From: Candidatus Nanopelagicales bacterium
GTDB lineage: Bacteria > Actinomycetota > Actinomycetes > S36-B12 > UBA5976
Direction of reading: 5' to 3'
DNA length: 64,000 bases
NCBI GenBank assembly: GCA_030157865.1
Contig: JAOATY010000006.1
Coordinates: 8,127 to 72,126, forward strand
Positions 41,124-52,949 of this stretch are shown here, in pieces. Position 1 is the stretch's first letter. Each line of letters starts with the position of its first letter. Under the pieces are notes generated by a model. The model did no database searches, was not told the DNA's origin, and worked only from the letters and a program-made list of their open reading frames with translations. The position numbers and the translations under genes are program-made.

Positions 41124-43484
41124 GTGGACTTTCGACTTAGTTCATTAGCTGTTGCAACTTGGCTGTCAGCAGCAATTGTTATTGTCGCTGCCGGATTGGC
41201 TAACCCGGTTTGGTTAAGTGCCATGTGCGGGACATTTGTTCTACTAAGTCGCATTTTCATCAGACGTTTTTCCAAAGATCAAATCGAGTCAAAGACTTTG
41301 ATTTCGATGATCTTGCTAGGTGTCATGCTCGGAGCGGCACTTTCGATAATACGAATCCTTCCATTAGTCACTGGTCCGATTTGGGAAGTTAGCAAATCAA
41401 ACTCAGTTGTAATTGGGATTGCGACAGTTACCTCAGATCCAATAATTACCCAGAGCAAAGAAGCCTTGAACTGGAATGATCGAAAACTCTTACGGATCAC
41501 ACTGCGAATTGACTCTTTAACAACCAAAGGAAAATCTTTCGATGTTCGTTCGCCCGTAATGACCTTTGTTTCCGATCCTGAATTAATCTCAATTGCTGAA
41601 CATTACATTCCAGGGCAGCGATTTGAGTTTTCGGGAAAGCTATCGCCAGCGCCAATTGGGAAACCATTTGCTGGACATCTCAAACTCTTGGAACCACCAA
41701 TTCTGGTTCAATCCGCACCTCGATATCAAGAATTGGCTACTGATCTACGAAACGGATTACATGCATCATTGCGATTTAGTTCGGATGCCGCGCAAGGATT
41801 GGTGCCAGGTCTTGCGCTGGGGGATAGTTCGGCTTTAGATCCAGAGTTAGCAGACCAGATGAAGTCTGCAGGTCTAACGCACCTAATTGCCGTCTCTGGC
41901 ACAAACGTCACGCTATTGATTGTTATAGTGCTTGCTGGAATGCGCCTGATGCGAGTGAATCGAAACAGGCAGTACGCAGTGACCGTATTAGCGCTGTGTG
42001 CCTTCGTGGTTTTAGTTAGACCACAACCTAGTGTGTTGCGAGCAACGGTCATGGGACTAGTTGCTTTAGCTGCAACTTATTCCAAATCAAACAAGTCACC
42101 AGTTCCAGCTTTGAGTGTTGCCGTGATTGCACTTGTGGCAATTGATCCGTGGCTAGCGGTGTCTTATGGTTTTGCACTTTCAGTTGCAGCAACAGCAGGT
42201 CTAATTCTGTGGGTTAATCGAATCCAAGCTTTCCTAGATCGCAACATTCCAAAGCGAGTTCCGCTTTGGGCGGTCCAGACATTGACCGTGACAATAGCTG
42301 CGCAGTTTTCCGTGTTTCCGATTTTGGTTGCCCTGGGTTCACCTATTTCATTGAGTTCAATACCGGCAAACATGTTGGCTGTTCCGCTTGCGGGTCCCGC
42401 CATGGTGCTGGGGTTGCTGGCTGCACTGGTCAGCCCAATCTCGCAAGCACTAGGAATTGCTCTAGCTTGGGTTGCTGGATGTTTTGCTCAAATGATTGCA
42501 GTAGTAGCTCGGAATTGTGCAGCCCTTGATTGGCTGGTCATCCCATGGCCTTCGGGAAAACTTGGAATCGCTTTGGCATTGCTTTCAGTGTCTGGTGTTG
42601 TGCAAGTTGGCTTGGTTTGGCGTCGACTAACTTCAATACAACAAAGTCAGTCAGCCTCGATACTTCTGGCTGCACTAGTGCTTTTCTGGATCGAACCAAC
42701 GTTTAGTTTGAAGCAATGGCCCATTCCGAATTGGGTAATGGTCTCTTGTGACGTTGGGCAAGGTGATGCAACGGTAATTCGAGTTGGTCGAAATGAAGCA
42801 GTCGTAGTTGATGTTGGTGGCGACCCCGAGTCGATTGATAGATGTTTAACTGATCTTCGGATTGAGCGGATACCGGTATTACTTTTAACGCACTTTCACG
42901 CTGACCACGTCGGTGGGCTTGAAGGAGCAATGAAGGGCAGGGAGGTTGGCCAGATTCGGGTTAGTCCACTAAGTGACCCTCCTGGCACAACAAGATTCGT
43001 AAACGAAGTTTTGGCACATCTGGAAAAGAAATCGTTAGTTATGACCTACCCAGAACGTTTTGTTGTAAATGGAGTTTCATTCACGTGCATCTGGCCAAGT
43101 GAACTAATTTTGGGTCAGGGCAGCGATGCTAATAATTCCAGCGTCGCAATTGCCGTTGAGTCGAATGGGGTTTCAATTCTGTTGGCTGGAGATATTGAGC
43201 CACCTGTACAGGAAAAAATAGTGCGGGACTTACCCGCTATTAACTTTGATGTCATAAAAGTTGCTCATCATGGCTCTCGGTACCAATCAAGTGACTTTGC
43301 AAAGTGGGCCAATGCGGAAACCGCATTTATTTCAGTAGGAAAAGACAACGACTATGGGCACCCAGCGCCCGAGACTATTTCGCTTTATGAATTGACCGGC
43401 AGCCAGGTATTTCGCACTGACCTCAGGGGAGATTTAGCAATATCCGTTCAAGATTCCCAGATTCGGGTGGCGACCAGACGATAG
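41124..43484 (+). CDS. comEC: ComEC/Rec2 competence protein
   Basis: Competence domain GLTHLIAVSGTNVTLL plus metallo-beta-lactamase-like LLTHFHADHVGGLEG; GTG start. Confidence 0.92.
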   Translation: MDFRLSSLAVATWLSAAIVIVAAGLANPVWLSAMCGTFVLLSRIFIRRFSKDQIESKTLISMILLGVMLGAALSIIRILPLVTGPIWEVSKSNSVVIGIATVTSDPIITQSKEALNWNDRKLLRITLRIDSLTTKGKSFDVRSPVMTFVSDPELISIAEHYIPGQRFEFSGKLSPAPIGKPFAGHLKLLEPPILVQSAPRYQELATDLRNGLHASLRFSSDAAQGLVPGLALGDSSALDPELADQMKSAGLTHLIAVSGTNVTLLIVIVLAGMRLMRVNRNRQYAVTVLALCAFVVLVRPQPSVLRATVMGLVALAATYSKSNKSPVPALSVAVIALVAIDPWLAVSYGFALSVAATAGLILWVNRIQAFLDRNIPKRVPLWAVQTLTVTIAAQFSVFPILVALGSPISLSSIPANMLAVPLAGPAMVLGLLAALVSPISQALGIALAWVAGCFAQMIAVVARNCAALDWLVIPWPSGKLGIALALLSVSGVVQVGLVWRRLTSIQQSQSASILLAALVLFWIEPTFSLKQWPIPNWVMVSCDVGQGDATVIRVGRNEAVVVDVGGDPESIDRCLTDLRIERIPVLLLTHFHADHVGGLEGAMKGREVGQIRVSPLSDPPGTTRFVNEVLAHLEKKSLVMTYPERFVVNGVSFTCIWPSELILGQGSDANNSSVAIAVESNGVSILLAGDIEPPVQEKIVRDLPAINFDVIKVAHHGSRYQSSDFAKWANAETAFISVGKDNDYGHPAPETISLYELTGSQVFRTDLRGDLAISVQDSQIRVATRR

Positions 43485-43510
43485 TCAGGAGCTCGTGACA
43501 TATTGAATCC

Positions 43511-44527
43511 ATGGCAAAGGCTTCCGCTACTGATCAAGCACATGTGGTGCTTGCAGTCGGTAAAGAAGCCATTTTGGTCCAGCGGGTAATCGAAGGCGTG
43601 ATGTCTTCAGCCCGTAAAGCTGACCCCGCAGCCGTTCGCCAAGACATTGTGGCCAGCAATGAATCTGCAGCCGGAGAGTTAGCAAATGCATTGTCTCCAT
43701 CATTGTTTGGTGAATTAACGGTAATCGTGGTGCAAGGAATCGATGGAGCCACAGATGATGTTGGTGCGATTCTCCTAACCGCAATTTCTGAACTACCTGA
43801 ACATGTCCGCTTAGTAATTACGCACCCAGGTGGCGTTAAGGGCAAGAAGTTACTTGACACCATCCGAAAAGCAAATGTCCTTGAAGCTGCATGCGGTGAA
43901 CTAAAGGCCAAAGACTTAGAGGCTGCACTGATTGCCGAATTCCGCAGACACAATCGAAAAGCAACTGCCGGCGCAATTTCTGCGTTGCAAGCATCTATTG
44001 GTTCTGGACTAGGGGAGTTATTGGCAGCCGTCTCCCAGTTATGCGCAGATACCGAAGCGGAAGTAATTGATGAGGTTGAAGTCTCGCAGTACTACGCAGG
44101 CGTTGTTGGCGTAATGGGCTGGGACTTAAGTGATGCAATGTGGAATGCCCAGCCTGTAGAGCTTTTAGAAAAGTTTCGTTGGGCAATGACAAATGATTCG
44201 AATGCAGCAGTGCCTGCCGTGTCTGCAATAACTAGCGGTTTGCGTTCACTTATTAAGTACGCGAGTGCGCCTGCGAACATGAGTGAAAATGAACTAGCAC
44301 CATTAGTTGGGGTGCCACCTTGGAAGCTTAGATTCTTGCGTGCCCAAAAAGCTAAGTGGCACCCAGATCAACTAGCTGCTGCTGCGCGCCTATTGGCACT
44401 TGCAGACAGGTCAAGCAAAGGTACGGTTTATGACGTTGCAATACCGGGTGGACGATCGCTAGAAAGTTCGCAGACTTTGTATCACATGGAAAAAGAGTTC
44501 ATGGCAATCAGGGCGCCGAAAGAATAG
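43511..44527 (+). CDS. holA: DNA polymerase III subunit delta
   Basis: HolA-like length and composition; conserved position comEC-holA-rpsT. Confidence 0.85.
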   Translation: MAKASATDQAHVVLAVGKEAILVQRVIEGVMSSARKADPAAVRQDIVASNESAAGELANALSPSLFGELTVIVVQGIDGATDDVGAILLTAISELPEHVRLVITHPGGVKGKKLLDTIRKANVLEAACGELKAKDLEAALIAEFRRHNRKATAGAISALQASIGSGLGELLAAVSQLCADTEAEVIDEVEVSQYYAGVVGVMGWDLSDAMWNAQPVELLEKFRWAMTNDSNAAVPAVSAITSGLRSLIKYASAPANMSENELAPLVGVPPWKLRFLRAQKAKWHPDQLAAAARLLALADRSSKGTVYDVAIPGGRSLESSQTLYHMEKEFMAIRAPKE

Positions 44528-44547
44528 CGCTCGACTTAGAGCAATAA

Positions 44548-44571
44548 AAAAACCGCCCGAAGGCGGTTTTT
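44548..44571. terminator. Bidirectional intrinsic terminator between holA and rpsT
   Basis: aaaaaccgcc-cgaa-ggcggttttt perfect 10-bp stem with A/T flanks. Confidence 0.92.
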
Positions 44572-44583
44572 CTAAAAGTTAAA

Positions 44584-44844
44584 TTATTTCTTGGCAGCAG
44601 TTGTTGCTAGCGCTGACTTGCGGTTAGCTGCCTGGTTCTTGTGGATGACACCCTTTGAAGCTGCCTTATCCAGGGCGCGGGTTGCATCGCGAAGGGCTGA
44701 GGCAGTTGCTGCTTCATCACCTGTTGCTAGGGCCTCGCGGAAACGACGAACCTTAGTCTTTAGCGCGCTACGCACTGCCTTATTACGTTCCTGGGCAGCA
44801 GCGTTCTGCAAAATACGCTTCTTCTGCGACTTGATATTGGCCAC
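44584..44844 (-). CDS. rpsT: 30S ribosomal protein S20
   Basis: [35 protein letters not shown]. Confidence 0.96.
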   Translation of the reverse strand: MANIKSQKKRILQNAAAQERNKAVRSALKTKVRRFREALATGDEAATASALRDATRALDKAASKGVIHKNQAANRKSALATTAAKK

Positions 44845-44938
44845 TTTTTGCCTCTTCGTTTATTTGTGTTCGAGCCTCTAGAGTACCTGCGAAGTACCCG
44901 AATGCTCAAATTGCGCCCAAGTGTGGGATTATGAGCGA

Positions 44939-46795
44939 ATGTCGAAGGCAATTAACCCCCCAGCGCCGGGTGCCACAGACCCCAAAATTATTCGTAATTT
45001 CTGCATTATTGCCCATATCGACCACGGCAAATCGACCCTTGCAGATCGCATGCTCCAGATCACCGGAATCGTGGACCCACGTCACATGCGAGCGCAATAC
45101 CTAGACCGTATGGACATCGAGCGTGAGCGCGGCATCACCATCAAGAGCCAAGCCGTTCGTCTGCCATTCGTTGCCGATGACAACGAAACTTACGTATTGA
45201 ATTTGATCGACACACCTGGACACGTTGACTTCACTTACGAAGTGAGCCGAAGCTTGGCAGCGTGCGAAGGCGCAATTCTTTTGGTTGATGCTGCCCAAGG
45301 CATCGAAGCGCAGACTCTGGCCAACTTGTACTTAGCGCTTGAAAACAATCTGACGATTATTCCCGTTTTAAACAAGATCGATTTGCCTGCAGCCCAGCCT
45401 GAAAAGTACGCAGCTGAAATTGCACACATTATTGGCTGTGACCCAGAAAGTGTTTTGAAGGTTAGTGCGAAAACTGGTGTTGGTGTTGAAGAACTTCTAA
45501 ATGAAGTTGTTAAGCAAGTACCAGCTCCTGTTGGCGATCCAGATGCACCTGCCCGGGCGCTAATTTTCGATTCCGTTTATGACACTTACCGTGGTGTGGT
45601 TACTTACGTTCGCGTAATTGACGGACGCATCCCTGAACGCGATCGCATCAAAATGATGAGCACTGGCGAAACTCATGAAACTTTAGAAGTTGGCGTGATC
45701 TCACCTGATCCGGTTTCTTCTAAAGCCATCGGTGTTGGCGAAGTGGGTTACTTGATCACTGGCGTAAAGGACGTGCGTCAGTCACGAGTCGGCGACACTG
45801 TCACACTTGCCGCCAAGCCTGCTGCTGAATCATTAGGTGGCTACCGCGATCCAGTGCCAATGGTTTTCTCTGGTCTATACCCACTCGATGGTTCGGACTA
45901 TCCAGAATTGCGTGAAGCCCTAGACAAACTAAAACTTAACGATGCTGCCTTGGTATACGAACCAGAAACATCAGTTGCACTTGGCTTTGGTTTTCGCTGT
46001 GGCTTCCTTGGTCTACTTCACTTAGAAATTGTTCGCGAGCGCCTAGAGCGCGAATTTAATCTCGACTTGATTTCAACTGCGCCTAACGTTGTATACCGAG
46101 TCGTAATGGATGACGGTAAAGAAATCATTGTTACGAATCCAAGTGAATTCCCAGGCGGCAAGATTGCTGAAGTTCATGAGCCGATGGTTCGCTCCACAAT
46201 CCTGACGCCAAGTGAGTTTGTCGGTGCGATTATGGAGCTATGTCAGACGCGTCGTGGCAACTTGCTAGGCATGGACTACTTGTCTGAAGATCGCGTAGAA
46301 ATGCGCTACACCTTGCCGCTGGCTGAAATCGTGTTCGACTTCTTTGATCAACTCAAGTCAAAGACTCGTGGTTATGCATCACTTGACTACGAACCAACTG
46401 GTGAGCAATCTGCCGATCTAGTGAAGGTAGACATCTTGCTTCACGGAGATCCGGTTGATGCCTTTAGTGCAATCGTGCACCGAGACAAGGCTTATAACTA
46501 TGGCGTCGCAATGGCAGCTAAGTTGAAGGACTTGATTCCAAGGCAGCAATTCGAAGTGCCAATCCAAGCGGCAATTGGTGCTCGAATTATTGCGCGCGAA
46601 ACCATTAGAGCAATTCGAAAGGATGTTCTTGCCAAGTGTTACGGCGGTGACATCTCACGAAAGCGCAAACTTTTGGAAAAGCAAAAAGAAGGCAAGAAGC
46701 GCATGAAGATGGTGGGACGAGTCGAAGTTCCTCAGGAAGCCTTCATTGCTGCGCTATCTACCGACGAAAATGCAGCAAAGGCAAAGGCTAAGTAA
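44939..46795 (+). CDS. lepA: Elongation factor 4
   Basis: [49 protein letters not shown]-terminal [16 protein letters not shown]. Start set at ATG 44939. Confidence 0.96.
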   Translation: MSKAINPPAPGATDPKIIRNFCIIAHIDHGKSTLADRMLQITGIVDPRHMRAQYLDRMDIERERGITIKSQAVRLPFVADDNETYVLNLIDTPGHVDFTYEVSRSLAACEGAILLVDAAQGIEAQTLANLYLALENNLTIIPVLNKIDLPAAQPEKYAAEIAHIIGCDPESVLKVSAKTGVGVEELLNEVVKQVPAPVGDPDAPARALIFDSVYDTYRGVVTYVRVIDGRIPERDRIKMMSTGETHETLEVGVISPDPVSSKAIGVGEVGYLITGVKDVRQSRVGDTVTLAAKPAAESLGGYRDPVPMVFSGLYPLDGSDYPELREALDKLKLNDAALVYEPETSVALGFGFRCGFLGLLHLEIVRERLEREFNLDLISTAPNVVYRVVMDDGKEIIVTNPSEFPGGKIAEVHEPMVRSTILTPSEFVGAIMELCQTRRGNLLGMDYLSEDRVEMRYTLPLAEIVFDFFDQLKSKTRGYASLDYEPTGEQSADLVKVDILLHGDPVDAFSAIVHRDKAYNYGVAMAAKLKDLIPRQQFEVPIQAAIGARIIARETIRAIRKDVLAKCYGGDISRKRKLLEKQKEGKKRMKMVGRVEVPQEAFIAALSTDENAAKAKAK

Positions 46796-47457
46796 TGTCC
46801 GAATCAAATGGTTCCGCAAAAGTACTTTCATTAAATGTGGTTAATGCTGTTATCCCTGATGTTGGCGGTTCGGTCGGCGTAACAGCTATCGATAAGCGAT
46901 CTGTTTCTGATTCTCGCGAAGTTACGACTGCTGGCATTGCTGGCGATGAGCGTTCGGACATTCCAAATCACGGGATGCCAGAGCAAGCGGTTTATGCCTA
47001 CGCTCGCGAAGATTACGAATGGTGGGAAGCCGAACTTGATAGAGAACTTCCCGCTGGAAAATTTGGCGAGAACCTAACAACCGTTGGTATCGATGTAACC
47101 AATGCAGTTATTGGTCAGACTTGGCGCATTGGCACCACATTGCTACAGGTAACTGGACCAAGAATTCCATGTGGAACTTTTGCGCGCTGGATGGATGAAG
47201 ACAAATGGGTTAAGCGCTTCATGGATGAAGGAATGCCAGGTACTTACTTCCAGATTCTTGAAGCAGGCCAAATCACGGCGGGGGATGAAATCGTAATCGA
47301 ATCCACCCCAGAACATGGCGTAACAGTTAGCGATGTTTACCAATTGGTTTCTGGCGATCGTGATCCAGATCGAATTGCTCGGGTGCTAAATTGCCCAGAA
47401 CTCCCAGAAGAAATGCACACTCGAGTCTCGGGTTACAACAAGCACTACAGCAAGTAA
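46795..47457 (+). CDS. MOSC domain-containing protein (YiiM-like)
   Basis: AGIAGDERSDIPNHGMPEQAVYAYAREDYEWWEAEL; FGENLTTVGIDV; GPRIPCGTFARWM. Confidence 0.88.
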   Translation: MSESNGSAKVLSLNVVNAVIPDVGGSVGVTAIDKRSVSDSREVTTAGIAGDERSDIPNHGMPEQAVYAYAREDYEWWEAELDRELPAGKFGENLTTVGIDVTNAVIGQTWRIGTTLLQVTGPRIPCGTFARWMDEDKWVKRFMDEGMPGTYFQILEAGQITAGDEIVIESTPEHGVTVSDVYQLVSGDRDPDRIARVLNCPELPEEMHTRVSGYNKHYSK

Positions 47458-47460
47458 CCA

Positions 47461-48609
47461 ATGCGTACCTTAAGCGCCTACGTTCACATTCCATTTTGTG
47501 CGTCAAGGTGCGGTTATTGCGACTTCAATACCTATACAGCAGCTGAACTTCAGCGCGACGGCACATCAATAACAACTGCGACTTATCCAGATCGCGTTAT
47601 TGCAGAAGTTAATTGGTTACGTAAAGATCAGGCGTCCGATAACCGCGCAATAAGCACAGTATTTTTTGGTGGCGGTACACCTACCTTGATCGACTCCAAA
47701 GAACTTGTCAGAATTTTGCAGTCTCTAAAGTCGACTTACGGTTTCACGGATGATGTTGAAGTAACCACCGAAGCAAACCCTGACTCTGTTACTTTGCAAG
47801 ATCTAGAAATACTTCGCGCTGGAGGATTCACGCGAGTTTCATTCGGACACCAAAGTAGTGCGGCAAATGTTCTAGCGTTACTTGAACGCACTCACACTCC
47901 GGGTAAAACTTGGCAAGCAGTTAGCGATGCAAGAAACGCTGGCTTTGAACACGTCAGTGTTGATTTGATTTATGGAAGTCCTGGCGAAACTGACTCAGAC
48001 CTGTCTGAGACTTTGGATCAAGTATCAGCTGCAGATGTTGATCACGTAAGTGCCTACTCACTAATTGTTGAGCCTGGGACACGACTAGCTGCTCGCGTGG
48101 CTAGAGGCGAAGTTCCCAATCCAAGCGATGACGTGGCCGCGCATCGTTATGAGTTGATAGATGCAAAACTCCAAAGCCTTGGCATGACTTGGTATGAAGT
48201 AAGTAACTGGTCCAAACCTGGAGGCGAATGCCGACACAACATCGCTTACTGGAGAAATCAAGACTGGCTAGGAATCGGTCCTGGTGCACACGCACATTCC
48301 GCAGGAACAAGGTCATGGAACTTAAAGCATCCAGCAGCATGGGCCGCTCGAGTTGATGAAGGCATATCTGCGAGTGCCGAAAGTGAAGTGCTAGAACTTT
48401 CTGACATCAGGCACGAAGAGATCATGCTTGGTCTTCGCTTGCGAGAAGGCCTTGCGCTATCGACATTAGAAGACTCTGGGTACGCCCAAGCCCAGCTCGC
48501 AGTATCCGAAGGCCTGTTGGATCCCGTGGCATTCGAGGAAGGAAAGGCAATCCTTACGTTTCAAGGCCGCCTGTTAGCCGATGGCTTAGTCGCGCGCCTG
48601 TGGGCCTAA
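47461..48609 (+). CDS. hemW: Heme chaperone HemW (radical SAM)
   Basis: AYVHIPFCASRCGYCDFNTY; TVFFGGGTPTLI; conserved lepA-hemW-hrcA order. Confidence 0.93.
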   Translation: MRTLSAYVHIPFCASRCGYCDFNTYTAAELQRDGTSITTATYPDRVIAEVNWLRKDQASDNRAISTVFFGGGTPTLIDSKELVRILQSLKSTYGFTDDVEVTTEANPDSVTLQDLEILRAGGFTRVSFGHQSSAANVLALLERTHTPGKTWQAVSDARNAGFEHVSVDLIYGSPGETDSDLSETLDQVSAADVDHVSAYSLIVEPGTRLAARVARGEVPNPSDDVAAHRYELIDAKLQSLGMTWYEVSNWSKPGGECRHNIAYWRNQDWLGIGPGAHAHSAGTRSWNLKHPAAWAARVDEGISASAESEVLELSDIRHEEIMLGLRLREGLALSTLEDSGYAQAQLAVSEGLLDPVAFEEGKAILTFQGRLLADGLVARLWA

Positions 48610-48621
48610 CCAAGGTTAGAC

Positions 48622-48646
48622 TGGCACTCGATACCTGTGAGTGCTA
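48622..48646. promoter_or_regulatory. CIRCE element upstream of hrcA
   Basis: TGGCACTC-N9(gatacctgt)-GAGTGCTA, close to TTAGCACTC-N9-GAGTGCTAA. Confidence 0.88.
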
Positions 48647-48655
48647 GGAGTTGCG

Positions 48656-49672
48656 ATGGAAGACCGTAAATTAGCGGTTTTGCGAGCCATTGTTGAGGAC
48701 TATGTCCAAACTCATGAACCAGTGGGTTCGAAGGCTCTAGCCGATCGCCACTCACTTGGCGTTTCTTCAGCAACTATTCGTAATGACATGTCGGCTTTGG
48801 AAGAAGATGGCTACATCAGCGCACCTCATACCAGCGCGGGCCGAATCCCAACCGATAAGGGTTACCGACTTTTCGTTGACAAGCTCAATTCCATCAAGCC
48901 AATGTCGCAACCAGAGCGTAAGGCGATTCAAACTTTCCTTGATCAAGCTGTTGATCTAGATGACGTGATGAATCGTACAGTTCGATTGCTGTCACAACTT
49001 ACAAAGCAAGTTGCTTTGGTTCAGTACCCGTCACTTGGTAGAAGTTCAGTTCGACATATTGAATTAGTTAGTTCCGGTGGCACCAGACTCCTGCTCATTC
49101 TGATTGCGGATACTGGTCGAATTGAACAACGCACTGTCGACATGATGAACAAATTCTCCGATGAATTCCTGCAGGACCTACGTACTCGCTTGAATGTTGC
49201 GCTCGATGGTCAGTTGTTTACCGATGTACCTGATCGCCTAAATGGATTAGCTGAAAACTTTGCCCCCGAATTTAGACCAGCAGTAAATACCGTTGTTGCC
49301 ACAATTCTTGATGCAGTAGTTTCCCAAAACGAAGAACGCGTAGTTGTTGGCGGCACCTCAAACTTGGCTCGTGTAGGTGAAGACTTCACTACTGCCGTGG
49401 GACCAGTACTTGAGGCACTTGAAGAGCACGTTGTGTTGCTCCGACTGTTTGGTGAAGCGGCAGAACCAGATTCATTAACGGTTCGCATCGGACACGAGAA
49501 TCCAGTTGAAGAATTGCAACGTGCCTCTGTGGTAACTGTTGGTTACGGTTCAGGGGATCAAGCACTTGCAACTATGGGAATCCTTGGGCCAACTCGCATG
49601 GATTATGCCGGTTCAATGGGCGCTGTAAGAGCAGTAGCTAAATATGTCGGCCAAATTTTGAAGGACCAGTAA
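48656..49672 (+). CDS. hrcA: Heat-inducible transcriptional repressor HrcA
   Basis: [57 protein letters not shown]. Confidence 0.95.
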   Translation: MEDRKLAVLRAIVEDYVQTHEPVGSKALADRHSLGVSSATIRNDMSALEEDGYISAPHTSAGRIPTDKGYRLFVDKLNSIKPMSQPERKAIQTFLDQAVDLDDVMNRTVRLLSQLTKQVALVQYPSLGRSSVRHIELVSSGGTRLLLILIADTGRIEQRTVDMMNKFSDEFLQDLRTRLNVALDGQLFTDVPDRLNGLAENFAPEFRPAVNTVVATILDAVVSQNEERVVVGGTSNLARVGEDFTTAVGPVLEALEEHVVLLRLFGEAAEPDSLTVRIGHENPVEELQRASVVTVGYGSGDQALATMGILGPTRMDYAGSMGAVRAVAKYVGQILKDQ

Positions 49673-49674
49673 AT

Positions 49675-50793
49675 ATGACTGACTATTACAAAGTACTTGG
49701 TGTTAGCCGTGATGCGACACCGGAAGAAATTAAGCGAGCATATCGAAAGCTTGCTCGAGAGCTTCACCCTGACGTAAATCCTGGCGCTGAGGCAGGGGAG
49801 CGATTCAAGGATGTAACTTCGGCATACGAAGTTCTTTCAGATCCCCAAAAGCGCGAGATGTTTGATCTAGGTGGAGATCCATTTTCTTCGGGTGGCGGAT
49901 TTAACTCTGCGGCTGGTTTCGGTTTTGGAGACATCGTTGATGCATTCTTTGGTGGGGGTGGTCAGCGTGGTCCGCGTTCTCGCAAACGTCGTGGTCAAGA
50001 TGCACTTATCAGGCTTCAAGTCACTCTCGATGAAGCAGCCTTTGGATCCACTCGCGAATTCGCGGTTGATACTGCAGTCACATGTAATTCATGTGAAGGC
50101 GAAGGAACATCTTCGGGTGCCAGCATCGTTTCGTGCACCATGTGTGCTGGTCGCGGCGAAGTGCAGTCAGTACAAAAGTCATTCCTGGGCCAGGTTATGA
50201 CTTCGCGTCAATGCCCACAGTGCCAAGGATTTGGGTCCCTTAACCCGCATCCTTGTGCGGAATGTGCTGGCGATGGTCGAGTTCGAACTCGCAGCACTCT
50301 GTCAGTTCAGATTCCACCTGGCGTTGAGGGTGGAACTCGAATTCAAATGACAGGCCAGGGTGAAGTCGGCCCAGGTGGCGGACCTGCTGGAGATCTTTAT
50401 GTAGAACTAATTGAATTGCCACATCCAGTTTTTCAGCGCAATGGTGATCAGTTACATGCAACCATGTCGCTTCCTATGACTGCTGCTGCACTTGGGGCAA
50501 CTATGGAACTCGAGACTTTAGATGGCACTGCGCCAATTCACATCAAACCTGGAACACAGTCTGGTTCAACGGTCACATTGCGCGGCCAGGGTATGCCTCG
50601 ACTGCGCAGTTCGGGCCGCGGAGATTTGGTAGTGCATTTAGAAATCCTGACACCAAGTGGTTTGGATAAAGAACAGGAAGATTTGATCAGGCAGCTGGCG
50701 AGCCTGCGCGGCGAAGAAACGCCATCAGCACAACTCCACGAACAATCATCGAGTTTGTTTGGAAAACTTAAGGATGCGTTTACAACACGATGA
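49675..50793 (+). CDS. dnaJ: Chaperone protein DnaJ
   Basis: J domain [31 protein letters not shown]; Cys-rich repeats [32 protein letters not shown]. Confidence 0.95.
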   Translation: MTDYYKVLGVSRDATPEEIKRAYRKLARELHPDVNPGAEAGERFKDVTSAYEVLSDPQKREMFDLGGDPFSSGGGFNSAAGFGFGDIVDAFFGGGGQRGPRSRKRRGQDALIRLQVTLDEAAFGSTREFAVDTAVTCNSCEGEGTSSGASIVSCTMCAGRGEVQSVQKSFLGQVMTSRQCPQCQGFGSLNPHPCAECAGDGRVRTRSTLSVQIPPGVEGGTRIQMTGQGEVGPGGGPAGDLYVELIELPHPVFQRNGDQLHATMSLPMTAAALGATMELETLDGTAPIHIKPGTQSGSTVTLRGQGMPRLRSSGRGDLVVHLEILTPSGLDKEQEDLIRQLASLRGEETPSAQLHEQSSSLFGKLKDAFTTR

Positions 50794-51524
50794 CTGCTGC
50801 AGAATTTCTAGTTAATCCGGGTGAGATTAATAAAGACACAAAATCTTTCACGCTTGATGGTGACGAAGGCCGGCACGCGGCAACCGTAAAGCGAATGCGC
50901 GAGGGCGAAGTTATTCACCTTTGCGATGGTCAAGGATCCCGAGCGATTGCCACGGTAGTTAAAGTTCACAAGCACAGCTTGGATTTAACAATTGATCAAT
51001 TCACATTCGAAGAAGCACCAGAACCAAGATTCGTAGTCGTGCAGGCTTTGGCTAAAGGCGAACGCGCAGAACTTGCTGTTGAAATGCTGACTGAAGTTGG
51101 AGCCGATGCAATCATTCCTTGGCGAGCAGAACACTCGATAGGTAAGTGGGATTCGGTAGACAAAGGTTTAGAAAAATGGCGTCGCACATCCCGCGAATCC
51201 TCAAAGCAATCCAGGCGAGCTTGGATCCCGGAAATTTCCAATTTGAAATCAACCGCTGAAGTTTGCGAACTTATGTCACAGGCACAAAGCGTTTTTGTAT
51301 TGCATGAGAGTGCGGACCAAGCGCTTGCTGCTTGCGCCATTAGAGAGCAAGGAACGATCATGATCGTTGTTGGTCCAGAAGGTGGAATTTCTCCTGATGA
51401 ACTTGCTGCGTTTTCTGCGGCTGGCGCGCGCGTCGTTCATATGGGAGCAAGCGTCATGAGGACTTCAACAGCTGGGGCAATTGCCGTTGGTGGACTTCTT
51501 ATGCGCAGCCAACGTTGGTCATAG
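50790..51524 (+). CDS. rsmE: 16S rRNA (uracil1498-N3)-methyltransferase
   Basis: [40 protein letters not shown]. Confidence 0.92.
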   Translation: MTAAEFLVNPGEINKDTKSFTLDGDEGRHAATVKRMREGEVIHLCDGQGSRAIATVVKVHKHSLDLTIDQFTFEEAPEPRFVVVQALAKGERAELAVEMLTEVGADAIIPWRAEHSIGKWDSVDKGLEKWRRTSRESSKQSRRAWIPEISNLKSTAEVCELMSQAQSVFVLHESADQALAACAIREQGTIMIVVGPEGGISPDELAAFSAAGARVVHMGASVMRTSTAGAIAVGGLLMRSQRWS

Positions 51525-51551
51525 GTATTAAGAAATTGTGAGTAGGTAGTT

Positions 51552-51902
51552 ATGAGCACTGTAAATGACTGTTTGTTTTGCAAGATAGCAACGGGTGTAA
51601 TTCCGGCAGACATCATCGTTGAAAATGATCATGCACTTGCGTTTCGTGACATTGACCCGAAGGCTCCCACTCACGTTCTAGTGATTCCGAGAAGTCATTT
51701 TGCTGATGTAGATGAATTAACCGAAAGAGATCCAGATTTAGCTGGCAAGCTCTTGGCTCTAGCTTCAGAAGTGGCAAAGCTTGAGGCGCTAGGAACGGGC
51801 TATCGGATTGTGACCAATATCGGTGAAGATGCCGGTCAATCTGTGGCACATGTGCATTTCCATGTTTTGGGCGGTCGAAGCCTGACCTGGCCTCCGGGAT
51901 AG
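51552..51902 (+). CDS. HIT family (histidine triad) protein
   Basis: CLFCKIATGVIPADIIVENDHALAFRDIDPKAPTHVLVIPR; QSVAHVHFHVLGG. Confidence 0.95.
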   Translation: MSTVNDCLFCKIATGVIPADIIVENDHALAFRDIDPKAPTHVLVIPRSHFADVDELTERDPDLAGKLLALASEVAKLEALGTGYRIVTNIGEDAGQSVAHVHFHVLGGRSLTWPPG

Positions 51903-51942
51903 CCAACTCACCCTCATTGTTTCTGCCATAGAATTAGGTCAA

Positions 51943-52947
51943 ATGACAGTTTCTGCCACGCCATCCCACTCAGTTGTGATTGTGCCGACTTCCACTCCAA
52001 TGGTTTCGGTTACAGGCGCACGTGATGAATTAATCCGAGTTATCGAAAAATCCTTTTCTGACTCGGTGATTTTGGTGCGCGGCAACGAGATCACTATTGA
52101 TGGCCCAAAGCCAAGCGTCGAACTAATTGAAACCCTGATTTCAGAGATGCTAGTTATGTTGCGAACTGGCCAAGGCCTTACGCCAGAATCTGTCGAGCGC
52201 TCAATAGCAATGCTTCGCTCCGATGTCCGCCCAGCTGACGTTCTGACGGCAAACATCATTTCTAGCCGTGGTCGCACGATTCGCGCCAAAACGTTGAATC
52301 AAAAGAAGTACGTAGATGCAATTGATGAAAACACTATTGTTTTTGGAATTGGTCCTGCGGGAACTGGCAAGACGTACCTTGCCGTCGCTAAAGCAGTGCA
52401 AGCGCTTCAAAGCAAGCAAGTCACTCGAATCATTCTTACTCGACCTGCGGTTGAAGCGGGAGAGCGTTTAGGTTTCTTGCCAGGAACGCTTAGTGAAAAA
52501 ATCGATCCGTATTTACGACCTTTGTATGACGCGCTACATGACATGGTTGATCCGGATTCAATTCCACGCCTTATGACAAGTGGAACTATCGAAGTTGCGC
52601 CATTGGCCTACATGCGTGGCCGCACGCTTAATGATGCCTTCATTATTTTGGATGAGGCACAAAATACTTCTGCCGAACAGATGAAGATGTTTTTAACTCG
52701 ACTTGGCTTTGGTTCCACCATGGTTATCACTGGAGACGTTACCCAAATTGACTTGCCATCAGGCACGGCCAGCGGACTACGAGTCGTCCGAGAAATTTTG
52801 TCTGATGTTGAGGACGTCTCGTTTTGCGAGCTAACCTCCACCGACGTAGTCCGTCACAAATTAGTAGGCCAAATTGTTGATGCTTATGGGCGATACGATG
52901 AAAAACGCTCAACTCAGGATCAGCGCCCAGATCGTAGGAATTCATAA
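51943..52947 (+). CDS. phoH: PhoH family ATPase
   Basis: VFGIGPAGTGKTYLAVA; GERLGFLPGTLSEKIDPYLRPLYDAL; FIILDEAQNT. Confidence 0.94.
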   Translation: MTVSATPSHSVVIVPTSTPMVSVTGARDELIRVIEKSFSDSVILVRGNEITIDGPKPSVELIETLISEMLVMLRTGQGLTPESVERSIAMLRSDVRPADVLTANIISSRGRTIRAKTLNQKKYVDAIDENTIVFGIGPAGTGKTYLAVAKAVQALQSKQVTRIILTRPAVEAGERLGFLPGTLSEKIDPYLRPLYDALHDMVDPDSIPRLMTSGTIEVAPLAYMRGRTLNDAFIILDEAQNTSAEQMKMFLTRLGFGSTMVITGDVTQIDLPSGTASGLRVVREILSDVEDVSFCELTSTDVVRHKLVGQIVDAYGRYDEKRSTQDQRPDRRNS

Positions 52948-52949
52948 TC

